Shown: positions 16,990 to 24,651 of the stretch, in pieces | Numbering within the stretch: the stretch's first letter is position 1 | How the letters are laid out: each line of letters begins with the position of its first letter | Assembly: GCA_905198865.1 (NCBI GenBank) | Contig: CAJKEB010000020.1 | Span: forward strand, 1-30,622 | Direction of reading: 5' to 3' | Length of the DNA: 30,622 bases | DNA from: an uncultured Eubacteriales bacterium | Lineage (GTDB): Bacteria > Bacillota > Clostridia > Monoglobales > Monoglobaceae | The notes under the pieces: generated by a model | Database searches by the model: none | Told to the model about the DNA's origin: nothing | Seen by the model: the letters and a program-made list of their open reading frames with translations, nothing else | Position numbers and translations under genes: made by a program

Positions 16990-19900
16990 CTAATCATGCG
17001 ATTGATTATACTTCATCTCATTAAACTCCTGACGTGTAATTATAACCTGTCTGGGTTTTGTTCCCTCATACGGACCGATTATGTTTTTCTCCTCCATCTG
17101 GTCGATTAGCTTCGCAGCTCTTTGATATCCCATCTTAAACTTTCTCTGGAACATTGCAACCGATGCCTGTCCGTTCTCAAGCACAAGCTCGACCGCCTCT
17201 AAGAACATATCGTCAGTTCTGCCTGACGAGCCTGAGGACGCATGATTTGACGATGATGAACTTGCCATTTCAAGGTCTGCGCTCACTCTCTCATGCTCCT
17301 TTTCGATATGCTCGATTACTTCCTCGTCATATTCGGCCTCGTACTGGCTCTTGATATAGTCAACAATTGTCTCTATTTCACTGTCGGACACAAAGTTGCC
17401 CTGCACACGCGTCGGCTTCATTGAGCCTCTCGGCGAATACAGCATATCGCCCTTTCCGAGAAGCTTTTCCGCTCCTGCTGAATCTATAATAGTACGGCTG
17501 TCAATCTGAGACGATACGGCAAAGGCAATTCTCGACGGGATATTTGCCTTGATTACACCTGTGATTACGTTTACAGACGGTCTTTGGGTAGCAATAACGA
17601 GATACATACCCGCCGCTCTCGCCAGAGCCGCAAGTCGGTTGATTGCTTCCTCAACCTCGCTTTTGGCAACCGTCATCAAATCGGCAAGCTCGTCAATAAT
17701 AATCACTATTTCAGGCAGCTTTGCATCAGGCTCGCCCCGCTCCTCCATCAGTTTGTTGTAGCCGTCAAGATTTCTGACCTTGTTGTCCTTGAGCAGATTA
17801 TATCTATTCTGCATCTCAACAACTGCCCAGTTAAGCGCGCCGGCAGCGTGCTTCGGGTCTGTTACTACCGGAATAAGCAGGTGAGGTATTCCGTTGTATA
17901 CGCCAAGCTCAACCATCTTCGGGTCTACCATAATCATTTTTACCTCGTCCGGCTTTGCCTTATACAAAATGCTTGTTATAAGCGAGTTGATACACACCGA
18001 CTTACCCGAACCCGTAGCGCCTGCAATAAGTATGTGCGGAAAATCCGCAATATCTGCAACAACACAATTACCGCTTATGTCCTTACCGAGGGCGACAGTA
18101 GTTTTTGACTTCTTGTTTCTGAACTCAGCCGTATCTAGAACCTCACGTATAGGAACCGGTGTTGGATTTACATTCGGGATTTCAATACCTATCGCCGACT
18201 TGCCGGGAATAGGCGCTTCTATTCTGACGCCCGGTGCAGCAAGGCTCAGCGCAATATCATCTGAAAGGCCGGTGATTTTTGACACCTTAACTCCAACGCC
18301 CGGCTGAAGCTCAAATCTTGTTACGGACGGACCCTGAGTGATGTTTATTATCTTAGCTTCGACCTTAAAGCTTCTGAGCGTGTCAAGCAGCCTGTTCGCC
18401 TTGTCTTCAAGCTCCTGTCTGATCTCAGCCTTTGACTTTTTTGTCGGCTTCGGCGCTGACAGAAGGTTTATATCCGGCAGGCGGTATCTAATCAGCTTGG
18501 GTGCCGCATTATGCTCGCTCACCTGCTCCTCAATAAGCTCCTCCGGACTAAGCCCCTCTTCAGCTTTCATCTTTCTTCCTCTTGTAATAGCTTCGTCAAG
18601 CGGCACGCCCCGGCTCAGTGCTTTTTTCGTTGCAGGATCCAGCCTGTCCTGCATCTTCGCCTCACTCGGCGGTTCAAAGAAGTCCGGATCAGGGTCTTCG
18701 GGAATCGTCCAGTCATCATTCGGTTTCTTTGTGAGTGCTCCGGTCTTTGTTGTGTCCAAAAAGTCCGGCACATCAACCTCGTCGAATACGCCTGTTCCGG
18801 TTTCAGCTTTGTTATTATCAATGTCAGCTTTAACTGATTTATCTTTTTTATCTTCTTTACTTTTATCCTTCTCAAACAATACCACAGGATTATTTGCTAT
18901 CCCGGAATCTGTATTTTCATTACCAAAATCATCGCTAAACACGTCAAAGTCCTCAAGCTTCTCTCCGGTTACCTCAGATATAGTTCCGCCGGTTATGTTA
19001 TCAAGGTCAAACGGCAGGTCGTCAAAGCTGAATTTTTTAAACGCATTATTCGCATTATTATCATCGCTTCCAGCACTTCCTCCGATTACGTCATCTAAAA
19101 CCGAATCGTCGGCAGTGAACACAAATCGCTGCGGCTTTGTAGGCGTTTCCGGTATGTCTCTTTTTCCGGCTCTGCTGATTTTTTTCACTTCAGTAGTATG
19201 CGGCAGCGTATCAAAGTCAACCGCCTCCGCATATGAATCATCGCCAGGATTCTGAGCCTCATCTTCATGATTTCCAACGAGCTTTGCGGCAATACGTCTG
19301 AATATTGATTGCTTTTTCTGCTTATTACGCTTTGTTTTATCAATCACATCACTGTTGTCATCATAATCTTCTTCATATTCTTCATTGTCAAACTGTTCAA
19401 TCGGGTCTATCTCAACCTCACGGTTTGCCTGCTGTTTTATACTGTCACGGCTACGGCGGAAGAAGTTCATAATCTTTCTGAAAATCCCCTCTATTGATAT
19501 GCCGGTCAGGATAATAACCAGAGCGAGAACTGCGGCAACCGTAAACACCCATGTTCCCATGGGTCCGATAAGCATAACTACCACCTTGCAAAACAGACCG
19601 CCGATTATTCCGCCGCCGGTTCCGTCAATTCCGCGTTCATACAGCGCGGTCAGGTTTGCAGAAAATCCGCCGGAAATAAACTCCGTATCGCCGAACGCCA
19701 AAGCATATATCATAGCGGTACAAATCATCAGGCCAAGAAGTGTCCACCACTTATACAGCGAATCGCCGACCTTTTTGTCAACAAAACAGTTGATTCCGAC
19801 AATCACAAAGTATAGGAAAAATATCGCGGATGCCATGCCAAAAAGACCATAGCAAACGTTGCGGATAAATCCGCCCACAATTCCCGTAGTGTTAAAGAAA

Positions 19901-20163
19901 AACGCAAAAGCAAAAAACACGCCCAGAGCGATAAGCATAATACCCTGAACCTCGCCTGAGAGAACCTTTGTTTTTGGCTGAGCCTGAACCGTGGTTTTCC
20001 CTCCCGTCTTTCGCGCCGCCGCAGTTTTCTGTTTTGCCGCGGAACCGGTTCCGGCAGTCTTTTTCCTTGTTTTGGAGGCGCTTGACGCCGCCTTAGACTT
20101 CGTAGTTTTAGTTGAAGCAGCAGATTTTTTATTACTTTTACTGCTTTTTGTATTTTGAGCCAT
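16990..20163 (-). CDS. ftsK: FtsK/SpoIIIE-family DNA translocase
   Basis: 1057 residues, longer than Bacillus SpoIIIE (about 790). It pumps chromosomal DNA through the division or sporulation septum. The order is: a Lys/Ala/Thr/Ser-rich tail (1-about 70), four hydrophobic membrane segments (about 72-230), a long acidic linker (about 240-560), and the motor. The motor has Walker A GATGSGKS (715-722), Walker B IIIDELADLM (Asp824) and ARAAGMYLVIATQRPSV. The DNA-reading gamma winged helix fills the last 70 residues (about 985-1050, FQRKFKMGYQRAAKLIDQME). The RBS AAGGAG is 9 bases before ATG. Whether it acts in division (FtsK/SftA) or sporulation (SpoIIIE) cannot be decided here. The basic tail is unusual. 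Confidence 0.95.
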   Translation of the reverse strand: MAQNTKSSKSNKKSAASTKTTKSKAASSASKTRKKTAGTGSAAKQKTAAARKTGGKTTVQAQPKTKVLSGEVQGIMLIALGVFFAFAFFFNTTGIVGGFIRNVCYGLFGMASAIFFLYFVIVGINCFVDKKVGDSLYKWWTLLGLMICTAMIYALAFGDTEFISGGFSANLTALYERGIDGTGGGIIGGLFCKVVVMLIGPMGTWVFTVAAVLALVIILTGISIEGIFRKIMNFFRRSRDSIKQQANREVEIDPIEQFDNEEYEEDYDDNSDVIDKTKRNKQKKQSIFRRIAAKLVGNHEDEAQNPGDDSYAEAVDFDTLPHTTEVKKISRAGKRDIPETPTKPQRFVFTADDSVLDDVIGGSAGSDDNNANNAFKKFSFDDLPFDLDNITGGTISEVTGEKLEDFDVFSDDFGNENTDSGIANNPVVLFEKDKSKEDKKDKSVKADIDNNKAETGTGVFDEVDVPDFLDTTKTGALTKKPNDDWTIPEDPDPDFFEPPSEAKMQDRLDPATKKALSRGVPLDEAITRGRKMKAEEGLSPEELIEEQVSEHNAAPKLIRYRLPDINLLSAPKPTKKSKAEIRQELEDKANRLLDTLRSFKVEAKIINITQGPSVTRFELQPGVGVKVSKITGLSDDIALSLAAPGVRIEAPIPGKSAIGIEIPNVNPTPVPIREVLDTAEFRNKKSKTTVALGKDISGNCVVADIADFPHILIAGATGSGKSVCINSLITSILYKAKPDEVKMIMVDPKMVELGVYNGIPHLLIPVVTDPKHAAGALNWAVVEMQNRYNLLKDNKVRNLDGYNKLMEERGEPDAKLPEIVIIIDELADLMTVAKSEVEEAINRLAALARAAGMYLVIATQRPSVNVITGVIKANIPSRIAFAVSSQIDSRTIIDSAGAEKLLGKGDMLYSPRGSMKPTRVQGNFVSDSEIETIVDYIKSQYEAEYDEEVIEHIEKEHERVSADLEMASSSSSNHASSGSSGRTDDMFLEAVELVLENGQASVAMFQRKFKMGYQRAAKLIDQMEEKNIIGPYEGTKPRQVIITRQEFNEMKYNQSHD

Positions 20164-20222
20164 TAAGAATTACTCCTTATTGTATGATTATTCTCAAATT
20201 TTTGGCGTAATACACCTCTTAA

Positions 20223-20251
20223 ATTATACCACAAATTTACGGATTTGTATA
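20223..20251 (-). promoter_or_regulatory. Extended -10 promoter of ftsK
   Basis: On the minus strand TGTGGTATAAT gives a perfect -10 (20223-20228) with extended TG. The -35, 17 bases upstream, is TATACA, four of six matches. The -10 block is identical to that before the SpoIID-like gene. Confidence 0.65.
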
Positions 20252-20272
20252 TTACGGTTATGTATCATTTTT

Positions 20273-20458
20273 TTGTGACCGGACTTGCGTAGCAAGTGCG
20301 TATGCGCCAAACCAAGTATTTGCACCAAAATATCTAAAGTCAATAACACACCTCAATTGTCCGCCTTGTGACCGGACTTGCGTAGCAAGTGCGTATGCGC
20401 CAAACCAAATGTTTGCGCCAAAATATCTAAAGTCAATAACACACCTAAGTTGTCCGCT
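20273..20458. repeat. Two tandem 93-bp direct repeats
   Basis: Units at 20273-20365 and 20366-20458 differ at only about five positions, counted by eye. Each begins TTGTGACCGGACTTGCG and contains the small inverted repeat ACTTGC-GTA-GCAAGT, then TATGCGCCAAACC, then CTAAAGTCAATAA and ACACCT-AGTTGT-like sequence. The end portion recurs elsewhere: at 28384-28412 (diverged) and as an exact inverted 13-base match at 30610-30622. This is a dispersed intergenic element, not CRISPR: there are no spacers. Confidence 0.85.
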
Positions 20459-20535
20459 AATACAACGTGATACACTCGTTGTGTAAGATCAGGCGCTCAG
20501 CTGTGCACTCGCTGTGTAAATTGCGTAATCATATT

Positions 20536-20612
20536 AAATCGCCTTTGACGAGACGGCTGCTCGCTTCCGTACTCGTTTCACTCGCCTGCCGCAGCTCGCT
20601 ATCCCGCTTTTG
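20536..20612. repeat. GC-rich intergenic repeat, copy 2
   Basis: It is related to 12187-12262: AAATCGC, CGAGA, GCTCGC, a variable centre, CCTGCCG and GCTCGCT in the same order. It is more GC-rich than the flanking spacer. It lies between the ftsK leader region and the terminator of the SLH gene. Confidence 0.45.
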
Positions 20613-20633
20613 CCAAAGCAGAAAAACACAAAA

Positions 20634-20665
20634 TCGGCTGCATCACAAAGTGTGATTGCAGCCGA
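20634..20665 (-). terminator. Terminator of the SLH transglutaminase-like gene
   Basis: A 14-bp stem, TCGGCTGCATCACA paired with TGTGATTGCAGCCGA (one bulged base), with a 3-base loop. On the minus strand it is followed by TTTTGTGTTTTTC. It lies 9 bases after the stop codon. Confidence 0.88.
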
Positions 20666-20674
20666 CTGACTAAG

Positions 20675-22123
20675 CTAATTAATATATACTATCTCCATAT
20701 TCTCGCCAACCAAGTCATTCGGCACTTCGCCGAGTCTCCAGCCGGGCTCGGTTGTTTCAACATAGTAATACTCTACACCTCTGTATGACAGGTTACCTCG
20801 CCCGCTCGTCTGAACACCTACCGCCATATGGTTTTCACTCACAAGCAAAACAGCGCCGTACCCCATAAGATTGAGCATCTTTGCGAGCAGTACCGATGTA
20901 TCCTCACAGTCGCCGCCTTGTTCAAACAGAGTTTCCAGCGGATATTTCGGATATTCACGGCTGCCCTTATACTGCATATCGTCCTGATACTCAAGCGACT
21001 GAACAAAAGCAGCTGTAAATCCGGCAATATCATAATCCGACACAAAGCCGTTATCCACTGCCATATTACGTAGGCTCTCGACAAGTACATTAAGCGCTGT
21101 TACGTCTGCATAATCTTTGGCATACGCCGAATAATCATTTATTCTCAGCTTGGATGCAAAATAATTATAGTCATAATATGACATATTGACACTGATTCCG
21201 AAGGTACGTCCGTTATACGGATACTGCCAATTGAAATAAAGCGTCGCATACGGCTTATTCTGATTCAGGACAAACTGCACCCTTAAATCGGTATCCAAAA
21301 TCCTTGAAACCATGGCGGCAGTTTCACAGCGCATCACATTTGAGCCCGGATAGAAGGTTCCGTACTCATCGATTCCTGTCAGTACACCCGACTCATACAT
21401 TCTGAGAATTTCAAAATAATACGGATTCGAAGTATTGATGTCAGGTATAGGAGAAATATCGTTTATCTGAGCGTAACAATCTGGAATAGCTTTATAAAGT
21501 ATATGCGCAAGCTCTGCCCTTGTTGCAGGCTCCGAGTATCTTCCACTGAACTCTGTTGGCTTGATAATCCCCTCAGATGCAGCATAAGTCAAATACGGCG
21601 TGAACCACGACATATCTACCGAGTTTTGCACACCTGCACCCACACCCTCGGTACGTATGTAACGGTTTGTCTTGGGAGAATCGGACTGCAGATTTGCAAA
21701 GCTCCCATAATCCCCCGACTCAGCTACACCGATATATCCGTCTGTAGGATATGCATATTTTGTATCTTCATTAACTACGCCAATTCTTCCCGTGTATCTT
21801 GAATAACCTTGCTGCGAACCGGCATTAATGCTATTGCCGTAGTACACGGCATTAAGTCTTGCAGCAACAGTAACCGCCTCTGCAAGCGTAATACTGCCGC
21901 CGGGTTCAAAATAACCAACATCAGTGCCGCTCATAATTCCGTATTCATACGCAAATCCAACGTAATAATAATACCATTCACCGCTGTTTACATCTGTATA
22001 TGTGTCATCATCATACCAATTAACCTGATTAAAATTCGGCAATACCTCCGCATAAGCCGTAAGATTTAATGAAAACACACAAACAGTAAGAGTGATAGCG
22101 GCAATAATCTTCTTAAAACTCAT
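20675..22123 (-). CDS. Secreted protein with N-terminal SLH domains and a transglutaminase-like domain
   Basis: 482 residues. A signal peptide covers about 1-25 (KKIIAAITLTVCVFSL). Three SLH-like repeats follow: about 36-85 (GIMSGTDVGYFEPGGSITLAEAV), about 165-220 (ATRAELAHILYKA) and about 225-275 (GVLTGIDEYGTFYPGSNVMRCETAAMVSRIL). An insert of about 75 residues separates the first two. The C-terminal half has a transglutaminase/papain-like catalytic triad: Cys406 in GGDCEDTSVLLAKML, His432 in ENHMAVGV and Glu456 (in place of Asp) in YYVETTEPGWRLGE. This suggests a wall-bound cysteine peptidase or cross-linking enzyme; the substrate is unknown. The start has GAGGAA about 12 bases upstream. 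It follows the CBS-domain gene by 40 bases and ends at a strong terminator. Confidence 0.85.
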   Translation of the reverse strand: MSFKKIIAAITLTVCVFSLNLTAYAEVLPNFNQVNWYDDDTYTDVNSGEWYYYYVGFAYEYGIMSGTDVGYFEPGGSITLAEAVTVAARLNAVYYGNSINAGSQQGYSRYTGRIGVVNEDTKYAYPTDGYIGVAESGDYGSFANLQSDSPKTNRYIRTEGVGAGVQNSVDMSWFTPYLTYAASEGIIKPTEFSGRYSEPATRAELAHILYKAIPDCYAQINDISPIPDINTSNPYYFEILRMYESGVLTGIDEYGTFYPGSNVMRCETAAMVSRILDTDLRVQFVLNQNKPYATLYFNWQYPYNGRTFGISVNMSYYDYNYFASKLRINDYSAYAKDYADVTALNVLVESLRNMAVDNGFVSDYDIAGFTAAFVQSLEYQDDMQYKGSREYPKYPLETLFEQGGDCEDTSVLLAKMLNLMGYGAVLLVSENHMAVGVQTSGRGNLSYRGVEYYYVETTEPGWRLGEVPNDLVGENMEIVYIN

Positions 22124-22163
22124 TTTATAATTATTCCTCTTATATTACTCTTATTGTTTATTC

Positions 22164-23558
22164 TCAATCCTTCTCTTTAGCATCTTCCGAGGACTTATTT
22201 TTATCATTTGAGCCATCAAATTCTGCGGCTTCGTCATCATCGGACTTCGGCAGTAATGTGACAACAGTTTCTTCGATTCTGTGTTCGGTAATTTTTGTGA
22301 TATTGACTTTCATTCGACCTACGGTCAGTTCGGGAGTCTCGCCGTCAGCCGGAACAGTTCCCAGCTCGTCAAGCAAAAGTCCCGCAAACGTATTGTATTC
22401 ATCATCCGGAATATCAACACCAAGCTCATCACGCACATCGTCAATATCAGCGCTGCCGTAAATGAGCCATGTATCATCGCTCATTTGTATTATGTCAAGA
22501 TCTTCCTCAGGTCTGTCATATTCACTGTACAGCTCGCCGACAATTTCCTCAATCAGGTCTTCTTGGGTTATAATACCCCTGAAGCCACCGTACTCGTCAA
22601 GAACAATGGCAAAGTGCGCGTTCTTATCCTGCATCTGTGAAAACATTTCGTCTGCTTTGAGCGATTCAGGAACAAAGTACGGTTTTCGCAGAATACTGCG
22701 CAGGTCGCCGTTTCTGTCCTTGATTAAGAATTTATAAAAATCCCTGCTGTTAACAACTCCGAGAATATCGTCGATTGCGTTTCCGCAAACAGGGTATCTC
22801 GTATGATTTGTCTCGTTGATAACCTCTTCCCACTTATCGGCGCCGTCGTTTATCCAAAGAATGACCGCGTCCGTCCTGTGGGTCATAATATCCTCAACCG
22901 GCTTGTCGTCAAGCTCGAAAATATTATGAATCATTTCCTTTTCATCATCATCAATAACTCCGCTCTCCGAGCCAATATCAACCATCATACGGATTTCTTC
23001 TTCAGTTACGTCCTCATCATTCTCACCGGGCTTTACGCCGAGAATACGCAGCACGATTTTTGAAACGACCCCGGGCAGACAAACAAACGGCATGCAGACG
23101 TATGTAAGAAGCACCGCCAAAGACGCCGAAGTCAAAGCTATACCCTCAGCATGCTTACCGGCATAGCCTTTCGGAACAAACACACCAAAAACCAAATATA
23201 CAAGGGCAGTCAGCAAAACGATTATCGCAAAGGCAAGCCAGAATGAAACTCCGGTACTAATACCGCTGTGCATAAGCGCGCTCGTCAAAGGCTCTCTGAA
23301 CAACAGCTGAGAGCATATGCCGCAAACAATCAAAATCAGCGTGCTTATAAACTGCATTGCACCGGCAAAAGCCGACGAACCACCGTCAAGCAGCTTTTCA
23401 AGCTTTTTAGCTTTCTTGTTTCCGTCTTCAGCAAGTTTTTTCAGCCTTGCGTCTCCGATTACTATTGCCGACTGATGTATACACGTTGTAATCATAGCAA
23501 GCAGCATAAACACTATAAAAACTATCCACAACATTTGTCGAGGGGGTACCGCGTCCAA
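22164..23558 (-). CDS. CNNM/CorC-family membrane protein with CBS pair, divergent membrane domain
   Basis: 464 residues from TTG at 23558 (reads MDAVPP, like family starts), 9 bases after AAAGG. An ATG at 23567 abuts the RBS and is less likely. Order: DUF21 membrane domain with about four helices (about 8-180), a CBS pair (about 205-325; VEDIMTHRTD, DDILGVVNSRDF, FAIVLDEYGGFRGIITQEDLIEEIVGEL) and a C-terminal CorC_HlyC domain (about 345-430; GSADIDDVRDELG, FAGLLLDELG), then an acidic tail. Relatives move Mg2+ or Co2+, or bind nucleotides through CBS. Here the usual SAxETA motif of helix 1 reads TTCIHQSA and GE(I/L)xPK reads GVFVPK, so transport may be lost. It is first of a two-gene unit with the SLH gene. 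Confidence 0.88.
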   Translation of the reverse strand: MDAVPPRQMLWIVFIVFMLLAMITTCIHQSAIVIGDARLKKLAEDGNKKAKKLEKLLDGGSSAFAGAMQFISTLILIVCGICSQLLFREPLTSALMHSGISTGVSFWLAFAIIVLLTALVYLVFGVFVPKGYAGKHAEGIALTSASLAVLLTYVCMPFVCLPGVVSKIVLRILGVKPGENDEDVTEEEIRMMVDIGSESGVIDDDEKEMIHNIFELDDKPVEDIMTHRTDAVILWINDGADKWEEVINETNHTRYPVCGNAIDDILGVVNSRDFYKFLIKDRNGDLRSILRKPYFVPESLKADEMFSQMQDKNAHFAIVLDEYGGFRGIITQEDLIEEIVGELYSEYDRPEEDLDIIQMSDDTWLIYGSADIDDVRDELGVDIPDDEYNTFAGLLLDELGTVPADGETPELTVGRMKVNITKITEHRIEETVVTLLPKSDDDEAAEFDGSNDKNKSSEDAKEKD

Positions 23559-23589
23559 AAAAATCATCCTTTCAATTCACAAATTAAAA

Positions 23590-23610
23590 AATCAATAAAA
23601 CATATTGATT
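23590..23610 (-). promoter_or_regulatory. AT-only hairpin with T run in the CBS-gene leader
   Basis: On the minus strand AATCAATA / TATTGATT form an 8-bp stem with a 5-base loop, followed by a T run (TTTTTT). It lies between the promoter and the RBS, so it could be a weak attenuator. The AT-only stem makes this doubtful. Confidence 0.25.
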
Positions 23611-23613
23611 TAC

Positions 23614-23642
23614 AGTATATCATGATTCAGGCAAATTGTCAA
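23614..23642 (-). promoter_or_regulatory. Promoter of the CBS-protein and SLH-protein unit
   Basis: On the minus strand a perfect TTGACA (23637-23642), a 17-base spacer and TATACT (23614-23619). The predicted start point is near 23607. Confidence 0.85.
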
Positions 23643-23688
23643 ACTCTATATTGTTAATAATTTGTAAAGGGGAAATTTATTTAGAACA

Positions 23689-23743
23689 ATAATTAATTAG
23701 GGGTCTTAGGGGATTAAATCCCCTAAGACCCCTAATTAATTAT
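23689..23743. terminator. 26-bp perfect palindrome at the end of fba
   Basis: Arms 23689-23714 and 23718-23743 are perfect reverse complements with a 3-base loop. The core of the arm reads AGGGGTCTTAGGGG. It includes the stop codon of fba (23740-23742). As RNA this would be a very stable hairpin. No T run follows on the minus strand, so it may block RNA degradation, terminate by structure, or be a small inserted inverted repeat. Confidence 0.75.
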
Positions 23744-24603
23744 GCCTTGCCGATTGATCCGAAAAGCTCCATCTTTTCTTTTACGATTACTTTAATCGCT
23801 TCTGCGCCGGGTGCAAGAAGTTTTCTCGGGTCATAGCCCTTGCCCTGAAGGTCCTTGCCCTCCTCGATATACTTTCTTGTTGCCTCCTGGAAGTAAAGCT
23901 GGCACTCTGTGTTTACGTTTATCTTTGCAACGCCGAGAGATATCGCCTTCTTTATCATATCCTCAGGAATACCTGTTCCGCCGTGAAGAACAAGCGGAAG
24001 GTCACCGATAAGCGCCTTTGTCTTTGCCAGAGCGTCAAAGTCAAGACCTGCCCAGTTTTCGGGGTACTTGCCGTGGATATTGCCTATGCCTGCCGCGAGG
24101 AAGTCAACGCCCAGATCGGCTATTCTCTTACACTCATTCGGGTCAGCAATTTCTCCCGCGCCTACTACGCCGTCCTCTTCGCCGCCGATTGAGCCTACCT
24201 CGGCTTCAATCGAAAGTCCCATTGCGTGAGCCACTGTAACAAGCTCCTTGGTCTTTTCCACGTTCTCGTCAATTGCAAAATGTGAGCCGTCAAACATAAT
24301 CGATGAGAAACCTGCCTTTATACACTTATAGCAGCCCTCATAGGTACCGTGGTCAAGATGAAGAGCGACCGGAACAGTAATATTCATCTCCTCAATCATG
24401 GCTTTTACCATTGCTGCAACCGTCTTGAAGCCTGTCATGTACTTGCCGGCGCCTTCAGATACACCCAGGATTACCGGTGAACTGTTCTCCTGTGCTGTTG
24501 CAAGTACCGAGCGAGTCCACTCAAGATTGTTTATGTTAAACTGACCTACGGCATACTTGCCTGCAACTGCCTTATTTAACATTTCTGTTGCTGAAACTAA
24601 CAT
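23740..24603 (-). CDS. fba: Class II fructose-bisphosphate aldolase
   Basis: 287 residues. It reversibly cleaves fructose 1,6-bisphosphate to DHAP and glyceraldehyde 3-phosphate. The zinc ligands and active-site Asp are present: Asp84 and His85 in LHLDHGTYEG, His177 in GIGNIHGKYP, and His207 in LHGGTGIPE. The NVNTECQL stretch and the GKGYDPRKLLAPGAEAI end are typical of the Bacillus-type FbaA/GatY group. Tagatose-bisphosphate aldolase is a close alternative, but no galactitol or lactose genes are nearby. The RBS AGGAGG is 8 bases before ATG. It is last in the rex-side run and ends inside a perfect palindrome. Confidence 0.93.
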   Translation of the reverse strand: MLVSATEMLNKAVAGKYAVGQFNINNLEWTRSVLATAQENSSPVILGVSEGAGKYMTGFKTVAAMVKAMIEEMNITVPVALHLDHGTYEGCYKCIKAGFSSIMFDGSHFAIDENVEKTKELVTVAHAMGLSIEAEVGSIGGEEDGVVGAGEIADPNECKRIADLGVDFLAAGIGNIHGKYPENWAGLDFDALAKTKALIGDLPLVLHGGTGIPEDMIKKAISLGVAKINVNTECQLYFQEATRKYIEEGKDLQGKGYDPRKLLAPGAEAIKVIVKEKMELFGSIGKA

Positions 24604-24651
24604 AATATCTGCCTCCTAATTACTTTGATTTGTCCAAATATATTTTTATTT

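Larger units (their letters stand above)
20164..20674. other. Gene-free stretch of 511 bases with repeats
   Basis: No convincing gene is present on either strand. It holds, left to right: the ftsK promoter (20223-20251), two 93-bp direct repeats (20273-20458), two short repeats with the core CACTCG(T/C)TGTGTAA (about 20473-20486 and 20507-20520), a GC-rich repeat (20536-20612), and the terminator of the SLH transglutaminase-like gene (20634-20665). Confidence 0.6.

Noticed and set aside
18338..19255. A 305-codon plus-strand open frame, rich in serine
   Set aside because: It is antisense to the acidic linker of FtsK. Ser/Leu/Phe-rich composition is what the opposite strand of acidic and lysine codons gives. 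No RBS or recognisable domain.
20273..20458. A CRISPR array
   Set aside because: Two long 93-bp units abut with no spacers, and no cas genes are nearby.
23644..23662. A Rex site upstream of the CBS gene
   Set aside because: TTGTTAATAATTTG again gives one half-site only, with wrong spacing for the second.
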